DNA of 64,000 nucleotides from Sinorhizobium americanum (lineage in GTDB: Bacteria; Pseudomonadota; Alphaproteobacteria; Rhizobiales; Rhizobiaceae): assembly GCF_001651855.1 (NCBI RefSeq), contig NZ_LNQC01000049.1, positions 364,322 to 428,321 on the forward strand, in the 5' to 3' direction. A program made the translations under genes and the position numbers. Under the pieces are notes generated by a model. It was not told the origin of the DNA and did not search any database. It worked only from the letters and a program-made list of their open reading frames with translations. Positions 17,149-24,438 of the stretch are shown here, one piece after another (within the stretch, counting starts at the first letter, position 1; each line of letters begins with the position of its first letter).

Positions 17149-17483
17149 CGCAGCGAAACGCCGACAGCCTCGAATTCCTTCATGCGCTCGGCTCGCTCTA
17201 CTGTCGCGCCGGCCACCACGAGCGCGGCATGGTGTTCCTTCTCCTTGCGGCGAAAATGGCGCCGGACGATACCGCCGTGTTGCATTCGCTGGCCGAGGCA
17301 TTCGCCGAGACCGGCGCCGGCCCGCGCGCGATTGCCGCCATCGATCGGATCGAGGACATTTCCGAAGCCATCGACCTGGCCCTCCTTCAACGGCTGAGGA
17401 GCAAGGCACAGTGGTTCAGCGGCGAGAAGCATCGAGCCCGCGAAGCGTTCGAAGCCTATCTTCGGGCGAGGGCGGCGGAATGA
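17145..17483 (+). CDS. TPR protein, needle chaperone candidate (SctG-like)
   Basis: 112 aa with about two to three tetratricopeptide-like helical hairpins (FLHALGSLYCRAGHHERGM, LHSLAEAFAETGAGPRAI). Size and position fit the SctG/YscG needle-chaperone group that pairs with a small SctE partner; the 124 aa protein upstream could be that partner. It starts at TTG in a TTGA overlap and its stop overlaps the sctV start (ATGA), so it is made in step with the apparatus. Similar to y4yS-type genes in being next to sctV. Confidence 0.7.
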   Translation: MTQRNADSLEFLHALGSLYCRAGHHERGMVFLLLAAKMAPDDTAVLHSLAEAFAETGAGPRAIAAIDRIEDISEAIDLALLQRLRSKAQWFSGEKHRAREAFEAYLRARAAE

Positions 17484-19627
17484 GCGCGATCGCCACGGTC
17501 AACCAGTTCGCCAGGGCGGCATCCCGGCGGTCGGATATCGTCATCGCTGCCGTGGTGATGCTGGCGATCACCATGATGATCATTCCGATGCCGACCGTGC
17601 TCGTCGACGTGCTGATCGGCTTCAACTTCTTCTACAGCCTGCTCATTCTCGTCGGCGCGCTTTATATTTCGAGCCCGGCGCAATTCTCCTCGCTGCCGTC
17701 GATCATCCTGCTCGGAACGCTTTTCCGGCTGGCCCTGGCGATCACCACGACGCGGCTGATCCTGACCGATGCGGACGCCGGCCAGATCGTCGCGGCGTTC
17801 GGCTCCTTCGTCGTCGGCGGCGACGTGCTGGTCGGGCTCATCGTCTTCCTGATCATCACCGTCGCCCAGTTCGTGGTGATCACCAAAGGCGCCGAGCGCG
17901 TTGCCGAGGTGGGCGCGCGCTTCGCCCTCGACGCGATGCCGGGCAAGCAGATGAGCATCGACAACGAGGCGCGCAGCGGCGACATCGACCAGCAGGAGGC
18001 ACGCCGCAGACGCGACGACCTCGAGCGCGAAAGCCAGTTCTACGGCGCCATGGACGGCGCGATGAAATTCGTCAAGGGCGACGCGGTGGCGGGATTGATC
18101 ATCATTGCGATCAATCTCATCGGCGGGCTCACCATCGGATCCTTGCAACGCGGGCTGACGGTCGGCGAGGCAGCGCATACCTATTCGCTACTGACGGTCG
18201 GCGACGGCCTCATCTCGCAGATACCGGCGCTGATGATGGCGGTGGCGGCAGGGGCGGTGGTGACACGGGTGCCGTCCGGCCGGGGCCCGCAGGACCTGAG
18301 CTCCGAAATCCTCGGGCAGCTCGGTGCGAGCGATCGCGCGCTGGCGCTGGCGGCGGCGATCCTCTTCGGCTTCGGGCTGGTTCCGGGCTTTCCGCTCGTC
18401 GTCTTCTGGGCGCTCGCCGGCGTGGCCGGACTGCTCGCCTATGCGGCGCGCAGACGACAGGCGGAGGACGAGGTTGCAGGGTATTCGCCGCGCCGACGCG
18501 AAACGCCCCGACCGGTTCGGACCGGCGGACGGGTCGTCGATCATATAGCCGGCAATCTGCCGGGTGCCGGCACGCGCACCGGAATGGCAGAAAGGCTCAC
18601 TCTGGTCATGGGGGAGGGGCTTGGCGAGCATCTGCCGGAGTTGTTGTTCACCGAACGGACGGAAGGCCTCGCCGAGGCGATCCTGGAAGACCTCGGCATT
18701 TGCGTTCCGGCGATCGGCCGGCTCACGGATCCGCGCCTCGCTCCGGGCGAGTTTCGCATCGATTTCGAGGGCGTTCCCGTCGTCGACGGTGCGCTTCCGC
18801 TCGACCAGCTGATGGTCTGGGAGGAAACCGTCGATCTCGACATCATGGCGATCCCCTATGTGACGCAGCCGGACCTGATGGGGTTGAAGCTCGTCTGGGT
18901 CGAGCGTTCCCAGGCGGCAGCCCTCGACGCTGCCGGCGTCGGCTATTGCGAGCCGGCAGACGTGGCGCTGACGCTCATGGAACGCGTATTACGCCGCTAT
19001 GCGCCCGAATTCATCGATGCGCAGGCTGTACGAGCGCTTCTCGGCCGGCTGGAGGAGCCGTTCGGCGATCTGATCAAGGAGGTTCTGGAGGCGGTATCGG
19101 TGCAGAAGCTTGCCGACGTGCTGCGCAGGCTGATCGAGGAAGATGTCCCGATCAGCAATATGCGCATCATTCTCCAGACGGTTGCCGAGCGCGCCTCGCA
19201 GATCCAGAACCTGCAGGCGCTGACCGACCATGTGCGGGCGAGCCTCGGGCGGCAGATTTGCTTCCGGCTCGCCGACGGGAACCGGATCGTATCGGCCTAT
19301 CTTCTGACACGCCCCTTCGAAGACGAGCTCAGGGCGGCGATCGAGCAGAGCAGCGGTCCGGCCGGCACCGTTCCGGAGCGCCTGGCGGCGCCGATCCTCA
19401 AGGAGCTCAAGAAGCGGCGGGAGCAGGCGGACGCGCAGTCGCGCACCGCGATCCTGACCTCGATGGACCTTCGCCGGCACGTCCGAAACCTGCTGATGCG
19501 CCACGACGTCCCTGTCGCGGTTCTGTCCTACCAGGAGATCGCTGCGGAGTTCAACGTTCAGTGCCTCGGCTATATCGCGCTTCCGGTCTCCGGGGTGCCG
19601 GAACTCGAAGGCGACGGTCGCGCATGA
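17480..19627 (+). CDS. sctV: T3SS export gate protein SctV
   Basis: 715 aa, normal length for FlhA/SctV. Eight membrane segments occupy the first ~330 residues, with the FHIPEP-type cytoplasmic loop (RVAEVGARFALDAMPGKQMSID and the GDID-x-x-EARRRRDDLERESQFYGAMDGA stretch, cited by key residues). The C-terminal half is the nonameric cytoplasmic ring that receives chaperone-substrate complexes. An in-frame upstream extension overlaps the TPR gene and is rejected; the ATG overlaps the TPR stop. Confidence 0.97.
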   Translation: MSAIATVNQFARAASRRSDIVIAAVVMLAITMMIIPMPTVLVDVLIGFNFFYSLLILVGALYISSPAQFSSLPSIILLGTLFRLALAITTTRLILTDADAGQIVAAFGSFVVGGDVLVGLIVFLIITVAQFVVITKGAERVAEVGARFALDAMPGKQMSIDNEARSGDIDQQEARRRRDDLERESQFYGAMDGAMKFVKGDAVAGLIIIAINLIGGLTIGSLQRGLTVGEAAHTYSLLTVGDGLISQIPALMMAVAAGAVVTRVPSGRGPQDLSSEILGQLGASDRALALAAAILFGFGLVPGFPLVVFWALAGVAGLLAYAARRRQAEDEVAGYSPRRRETPRPVRTGGRVVDHIAGNLPGAGTRTGMAERLTLVMGEGLGEHLPELLFTERTEGLAEAILEDLGICVPAIGRLTDPRLAPGEFRIDFEGVPVVDGALPLDQLMVWEETVDLDIMAIPYVTQPDLMGLKLVWVERSQAAALDAAGVGYCEPADVALTLMERVLRRYAPEFIDAQAVRALLGRLEEPFGDLIKEVLEAVSVQKLADVLRRLIEEDVPISNMRIILQTVAERASQIQNLQALTDHVRASLGRQICFRLADGNRIVSAYLLTRPFEDELRAAIEQSSGPAGTVPERLAAPILKELKKRREQADAQSRTAILTSMDLRRHVRNLLMRHDVPVAVLSYQEIAAEFNVQCLGYIALPVSGVPELEGDGRA

Positions 19628-19658
19628 GGTCGCCAGCGGAAACCATCGAGGAGAATTC

Positions 19659-21053
19659 ATGTCTTGCTCGCGCGGGGGCGCGGGGCGAGGGGAACGAATA
19701 GGGAGTGGAATGCCAGACTTGCAAAGCCTTCGCTTCATCGCGACGGGGAAACTCTTTCTGTTTATTTTGCTGACCGCCCTTGCGGTCCATTGTGCGCTCC
19801 GTTCGGCGAGCGCGCAGGTGAAGGTCGATGCCATCAACGGCCAGGTTCTGGAACTGACCGTCGGCGAAGGCACGATCCTCCGCTTCGACGAGCCGGTCGA
19901 GTCGGTCTTTCTTGCCGATACGGCGATCGCCGACGTGCGCGTCGTCTCGCCCGGCGTCGTCTATATCTACGCCACGAAGACCGGCGACACCAACCTGATC
20001 GCACTGAGCGCCGATCAGATGACGCGCGGTACCGTCCAGGTCCGGGTCAGCGGCAATGCGAGGGCCGCTGAGCAGTCGGCGCTGGCACTGCAGCCGACGA
20101 CGAGGGTCGATATCAGCCTGTTCGGCGGTCAATATGTCGGCACCGGCCAGACCCGCAATGTCGGCGAGGCGATGGACATGGAAAGCGTCCTGCAGAGCTA
20201 TTCGACGCCCGACAGGCCGGCGCTCAACAACACGACGATTGCCGGCGCGAACCAGGTCAATATTCGCGTCCGCTTTGCCGAAGTCGCTCGCAACGAGTTG
20301 CCGCGCTTCGGTATCGACTGGAGCGTCTTCGTCAACAGCGGGTCCTTTTCCTTCGGCATCGTCCGGACCGGCGGCGCCAGCAATGAGGACGATACCGGCA
20401 TTGCCATCGGCGCGCGGGGCGACAATGTGAACGTCAACGTCCTGCTCGACGCGCTGCAGGCGAACGGCATCCTGACCATCCTAGCCGAACCCAATATCAC
20501 CGCCGTCACCGGCCAGACCGCGAGCTTCCTGGCGGGCGGCGAAATTCCCGTGCCGGTGCCGGCCGGCGACGGCCAGATCGGCATCGAGTACAAGCAGTTC
20601 GGCGTGTCGCTGCAATTCACGCCGACGCTGCTGCCGAACAACCGCATCGCGCTGCAGGTCCGCCCCGAGGTCAGCAGCGTCTCGCAGGATAGCGTCGTTT
20701 CGATCGCCGGATTGGTGGTGCCTTCGCTGCGCATCCGCCGGGCGGACACGACCGTCGAGGTCGGCAGTGGCCAGACCTTTGCGATCGCCGGCCTGTTCCA
20801 GCGGCAGGAATCGCAGACGCTGAACAAGACGCCCGTCGTCGGCGACGTGCCGATCCTCGGCGAATTGTTCAAGTCGAAGCGTTTCCAGCGCAACGAGACG
20901 GAACTCGTCATCCTGATCACCCCCTATCTGGTGACCCCCACCTCCGAGCGAAGCATGAAAACGCCGCTGGACAGCCCCGCCGGTGCCATTACCTCGCCGC
21001 GCAAGAAGGCAAAGCCCGCGGTCAACAAGGGATACGGCTTCTATGTCGAATGA
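19659..21053 (+). CDS. rhcC2: Tad/CpaC-like secretin used by the T3SS (RhcC2)
   Basis: 464 aa. Signal peptide ending near SASAQ. It then has a pilus/CpaC-type N-terminal domain (NGQVLELTVGEGTILRFDEPVESVFLAD and the YIYATKTGDTNLIALS motif, cited by key residues), a BON-like N1 region, and a full secretin barrel (LLDALQANGILTILAEPN, LAGGEIPVPVP, VPSLRIRRADTTVEVGSGQ, GDVPILGELF). The layout is that of CpaC of Tad pili rather than YscC. It forms the outer-membrane channel, completing the split secretin with SctC1. Start could also be the ATG at 19710, which also has a good site. Confidence 0.92.
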   Translation: MSCSRGGAGRGERIGSGMPDLQSLRFIATGKLFLFILLTALAVHCALRSASAQVKVDAINGQVLELTVGEGTILRFDEPVESVFLADTAIADVRVVSPGVVYIYATKTGDTNLIALSADQMTRGTVQVRVSGNARAAEQSALALQPTTRVDISLFGGQYVGTGQTRNVGEAMDMESVLQSYSTPDRPALNNTTIAGANQVNIRVRFAEVARNELPRFGIDWSVFVNSGSFSFGIVRTGGASNEDDTGIAIGARGDNVNVNVLLDALQANGILTILAEPNITAVTGQTASFLAGGEIPVPVPAGDGQIGIEYKQFGVSLQFTPTLLPNNRIALQVRPEVSSVSQDSVVSIAGLVVPSLRIRRADTTVEVGSGQTFAIAGLFQRQESQTLNKTPVVGDVPILGELFKSKRFQRNETELVILITPYLVTPTSERSMKTPLDSPAGAITSPRKKAKPAVNKGYGFYVE

Positions 21054-21474
21054 TCCTCTTTCGGCAGTGGCGGGGGCCACGACGCTGATCGCCGGCCTCA
21101 TCGCCCTGGCGGGCTGCAGCGGTTCGCATCCGCAGCCCTATTCTCCCAATTACAGCCATCTCTCGATGCACGGCGCGCCGGCCAAGGGCGGCCTCGTTCG
21201 CAAGGGCTACGACACGACCGCCAACGAGGTGCTGGTGCCGGATGCCTGCATCACACCCGATACGGCCGACCAGCCGCTCTATCTGCCGCCCGGCTGCGCC
21301 AACAACCTCAATCTGCAGCTCATGGCTGCGGATCAGCGGCACCTGCTTAAAGGGCGCGAAATGGGACCGGCGATGGCAGCTCCCGTGGCGCGGGCGGCGA
21401 AGGACTACATCGACGGCTACGGGGACGAAGGCCGCCGACGCGGCACCGCGGCCAATGAGACGGGGGTCGAATGA
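21043..21474 (+). CDS. CpaD-like lipoprotein in T3SS operon
   Basis: 143 aa lipoprotein with lipobox LAGC. The C-terminal half has the CpaD pattern of Tad pilus systems: PPGCANNLNLQLMAADQRHLL, where G-C-x-x-N-L-x-x-M-x-A and the following L are the signature, then a charged end. CpaD is usually about 220 aa, so this is a short version. It overlaps the secretin end and precedes a TadD-like gene. A role as secretin-associated (pilotin-like) lipoprotein is inferred. Confidence 0.75.
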   Translation: MSNDPLSAVAGATTLIAGLIALAGCSGSHPQPYSPNYSHLSMHGAPAKGGLVRKGYDTTANEVLVPDACITPDTADQPLYLPPGCANNLNLQLMAADQRHLLKGREMGPAMAAPVARAAKDYIDGYGDEGRRRGTAANETGVE

Positions 21475-22325
21475 AAACGTGGTGGAATCCGAATTCCGGA
21501 CGGTGTCGGCATGCTGTGGGATCGGGGATGGGCATCGTCGTCGCGCTCCTGGCGCTTTCGGCCTGCACCACGGTTCCTGCCGATAAGGAGAAGGACAAGC
21601 AGGCAAGTGCCCAGACGAAGCTGTTGAGCGTCGCCGAGAGCATCGAAGCGAAAGGCGAAAGCGCGACGGCGCTGGCGCTTTATGAACGTGCCGCCGTCAA
21701 TGCGCCGAACGATGCGTCGATGCGGGTCCGGCTCGGCAATGCGCGCCTCAAGGCCGGCGACGCCGAGGCGGCCGAGGAAGCCTTCCGCGCCGCTCTCGAG
21801 ATCAATCCGAAGGACCCGGATGCGCTGCTCGGGCTGGGCACCGCCCAGCTGCAGAAGGGCGAGGCGGAATCGGCGGCGCGAAGCCTGGCACCGGCGGCCG
21901 AGGCGCTGAATTCGGTGGTGGCCTACAATCGGCTGGGAACGGCACTCGTCTTCAGCGGCAATGGAGGGGCGGCCGAGGGAGCCTTTTCGAGGGCGCTCGC
22001 GCTGCAGCCGTCCAACCTCGATACCGCGACGAACCTGGCGCTGGCCGAAGCGCTGTCGAACAATCTCACGCAGGCGGTGACGCATATGGCGGGCGTCGTA
22101 GGCTCGCCGCTCGCCGAACGGCGGCATTTCGTCAACTACCTGATCGTTCTGACCATGGCCGGCGAAACGGAGAAGGCGCGTTCCGTTGCCGTGCCTGAGA
22201 TGTCCGCGAGACAGAAAAGCCAGATCCTCGCCAAGGCGGCGAAGCTGCGTTCCATCCCGGACGTCGCCCGGCGCGCCCAGGAGATCGGCCTGCTGGCGGC
22301 GTCCAGGAACGACGGCGTCACATGA
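21471..22325 (+). CDS. TadD-like TPR lipoprotein in T3SS operon
   Basis: 284 aa. Lipoprotein signal (lipobox LSAC) and at least four TPR-like repeats (ALALYERAAVNAPNDASMRVRLG, AEEAFRAALEINPKDPDALLGLG, cited by their A-L-x-x-Y-x-x-A and N-P-x-D-P features). This matches TadD of Tad pili, a PilF-like factor for secretin assembly. Its start overlaps the CpaD-like stop and its stop overlaps sctU (ATGA), so the Tad-type cassette is embedded in the T3SS operon. Confidence 0.85.
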   Translation: MKTWWNPNSGRCRHAVGSGMGIVVALLALSACTTVPADKEKDKQASAQTKLLSVAESIEAKGESATALALYERAAVNAPNDASMRVRLGNARLKAGDAEAAEEAFRAALEINPKDPDALLGLGTAQLQKGEAESAARSLAPAAEALNSVVAYNRLGTALVFSGNGGAAEGAFSRALALQPSNLDTATNLALAEALSNNLTQAVTHMAGVVGSPLAERRHFVNYLIVLTMAGETEKARSVAVPEMSARQKSQILAKAAKLRSIPDVARRAQEIGLLAASRNDGVT

Positions 22326-23359
22326 GCGAAACGAGCGAAGAGAAAACGCTTCCGGCTTCGGAAAAGAAGATTCGGGATGCGCGCCGGAAAGGTCAGGTGC
22401 TGCATAGCCCGGACATGGTTTCCGGCATCGTGGTGCTGTTTTCCACCCTGTTTCTCTTCTATGTCACACCGCAACTCCAGCTCAAGATCGACCTGCTTCT
22501 GGACGAAGCGTCGCAGATCTACGCGCGCCCCTTCGCCGATGTCTGGTACCGGCTGAGCGCGATTGCCGGGGATGCGCTCTGGACGACGGTGCTGCCCATC
22601 CTCGGCATCTCCATCATCGCCATTCTTGCCACCAATGTGGCGATCACCAAGGGCTTCGTCTTTTCGGCCAAGCCGCTCGAGCCGGATTTCAACCGCATCA
22701 ATCCGGCCTCGGGGTTGAAGCGGATCGCGTCGTTGAAGAGCGTCGTCGATTTCGGCAAGGCGCTGTTCAAGATCCTTGTGCTGTCCTTCGCCTTCGCCGT
22801 CGTCTTCCATGCGGGATTGGGAGCGCTGTTCCAGTCGCCGACCTGCGGCTTTGCCTGCCTGCACGCGACGTCGCTCTCCATGCTGAAGACCATCGCGTCG
22901 ATCGCGATCGCTGCCTTCATCGTCATGGGCGTGGTGGATGTCTTCCTGCAGCGCTGGCTGTTCCTGCGCGAAATGCGCATGACCCGCTCCGAGAGCAAGC
23001 GCGAGCACAAGGACACGGAAGGCGACCCGCTGATCCGGCAGGAGCGCCGCAAGCTGGCGCGCCTCTCTGGAACGACGAGGACCGGTCTTGCGAGCGCCGT
23101 ACTGCTGATCGGCAAGGAGCCGTCGGTGTCGGTCGGGATTCGCTACGTCCGCGGCGAAACGCCCGTGCCGATCGTCGTCTGCCGGGCGCTCGGTCCGGCC
23201 GCCTCTTCGATGCGGGCGCAGGCGAGAAGCCGGGGCATTCCCTTTCTCGCCGACGCTGAACTCGCCGCCGAACTCGGCAAGACGCCCATCGGAGCGCCAG
23301 TTCCCGACCGGCTCTTCCAGGAAGTGGCGAATGCGCTCGTCGCCAATGGTTTGATTTGA
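22322..23359 (+). CDS. sctU: T3SS switch protein SctU without NPTH motif
   Basis: 345 aa FlhB/SctU family. N-terminal hallmark SEEKTLPASEKKIRDARRKGQVLHS, four membrane segments to about residue 215, then the cytoplasmic domain with GIRYVRGETPVPIVVCRA and RSRGIPFLAD. At the place where the family has the self-cleaving NPTH, this protein reads KEPS (IGKEPSVSVGIRY). The catalytic Asn and Pro are both missing, so autocleavage by the known mechanism should not occur. Otherwise length and motifs are normal. Confidence 0.94.
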   Translation: MSETSEEKTLPASEKKIRDARRKGQVLHSPDMVSGIVVLFSTLFLFYVTPQLQLKIDLLLDEASQIYARPFADVWYRLSAIAGDALWTTVLPILGISIIAILATNVAITKGFVFSAKPLEPDFNRINPASGLKRIASLKSVVDFGKALFKILVLSFAFAVVFHAGLGALFQSPTCGFACLHATSLSMLKTIASIAIAAFIVMGVVDVFLQRWLFLREMRMTRSESKREHKDTEGDPLIRQERRKLARLSGTTRTGLASAVLLIGKEPSVSVGIRYVRGETPVPIVVCRALGPAASSMRAQARSRGIPFLADAELAAELGKTPIGAPVPDRLFQEVANALVANGLI

Positions 23360-23387
23360 ACGCCCGCAACGTCCGAGGAGATTTCAC

Positions 23388-24050
23388 ATGTCGGATCTGC
23401 CGCCGAGGATTCGCCTGGGGTCGCTGCTTCCTATCCTTCTTTGGGCAGGGGTGGTCACCGATACGATGGCGGAGCAGCCCTCGCCGCCGGTCCTGGACCG
23501 CAGGTCTGGAAAAGTCTGGATCGACAGTGGCTATATCGAGTTCCTGATGTCGCCGCCCGCCTACCCGCCGCGGCACGCACGCGGGGCTTTGGTCTCTCCG
23601 CATCGCGGGGCGTTCCTGCCGAGGCAGTTGGTGGAATATCATTCGCAGGAAGCGCCCGGCACGATCATCATCGATCCCCGCCGTTACGCGCTTTACTACA
23701 TCGTCCCGGGTGGCAAGGCTCTTCGATACAGCGTCGGCGTCGGCCGCGAAGGCTATAGCTGGCACGGAACCGAGACGGTGAGCCGCAAGCGTGCCTGGCC
23801 GGACTGGCGGCCGCCGGCCGACATGCGCGCCAGGCGGCCGGAGCTTCCGGCCCACATGGCCGGCGGTCCTGACAATCCGCTCGGTGCGCGGGCTATCTAT
23901 CTCGGCCACACCCTTTACCGCATCCATGGTTCGAACGAGCCGGAAAGCGTCGGCCGGTCCTCGTCTTCGGGATGTTTTCGCATGACGAATGAAGACGTCA
24001 TCGACCTTTACGGGCGGGTCAAGATCGGCGCCAAGGTGATTGTGCTCTAG
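23388..24050 (+). CDS. L,D-transpeptidase (YkuD/ErfK family)
   Basis: 220 aa exported protein with an N-terminal hydrophobic segment (SLLPILLWAGVVT). The YkuD domain has RIHGSN followed by SSSSGCFRMTNEDV, giving the catalytic H-x14-17-SxGCxR arrangement with Cys intact. Such enzymes make or edit 3-3 crosslinks or anchor proteins to peptidoglycan. It lies 28 bases after sctU on the same strand with RBS GAGGAG, so it may serve to open or anchor the wall for the secretion apparatus; many rhizobial genomes have unlinked copies too. Confidence 0.88.
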   Translation: MSDLPPRIRLGSLLPILLWAGVVTDTMAEQPSPPVLDRRSGKVWIDSGYIEFLMSPPAYPPRHARGALVSPHRGAFLPRQLVEYHSQEAPGTIIIDPRRYALYYIVPGGKALRYSVGVGREGYSWHGTETVSRKRAWPDWRPPADMRARRPELPAHMAGGPDNPLGARAIYLGHTLYRIHGSNEPESVGRSSSSGCFRMTNEDVIDLYGRVKIGAKVIVL

Positions 24051-24079
24051 CGCCGGCCCGGATCTTCAGCGCGGCCGAT

Positions 24080-24115
24080 GAGCGAAAGTAGGGGGGCGCC
24101 GGAGCGAAAGTAGGG
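24080..24115 (+). promoter_or_regulatory. 22-bp-spaced direct repeats upstream of the symporter operon
   Basis: GAGCGAAAGTAGGG occurs twice (24080-24093 and 24102-24115), exactly 22 bases apart, i.e. about two helical turns on one DNA face. Two copies of CACGTGCC follow (24153-24160 and 24167-24174). They lie 90-180 bases upstream of the DUF3311 gene and could be activator sites, for example for the LuxR-type regulator at 29680. Not verified. Confidence 0.45.
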
Positions 24116-24261
24116 AGGCCGCGGCGCGGCGTTTGGGGCTATTCGATGAGCACACGTGCCGAGGATCACGTGCCATCGATCAGTCACGAGCGGGAAGCGG
24201 GCGGAGAGCCGCGCATATTTTCCTCGATCCCGCTCAAGTCCAGACATCGCGGGAGGAAAAC

Positions 24262-24438
24262 GTGATACGCCTGTTGCTGCTGGCGCCCTATATCGGGCTG
24301 CTCTGGGTTCCCTTCTATAATTTCGAGGAGCCGAAGCTCTTCGGCTTCCCCTTCTTCTACTGGTACCAGCTCGCCTGGGTACCGCTGACCTCGCTCATCA
24401 CCTATTTCGTCTACAGGAGCGTGCGTCATGACGGCTAA
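24262..24438 (+). CDS. DUF3311 small membrane protein
   Basis: 58 aa with two hydrophobic segments (LLLLAPYIGLLWVPFYNF and FYWYQLAWVPLTSLITYFVY), the DUF3311 pattern. GTG start directly after GGGAGG; the longer upstream reading lacks a site. DUF3311 proteins are nearly always encoded directly before a sodium:solute symporter, as here (11-base overlap), and probably form an accessory subunit. Confidence 0.85.
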   Translation: MIRLLLLAPYIGLLWVPFYNFEEPKLFGFPFFYWYQLAWVPLTSLITYFVYRSVRHDG

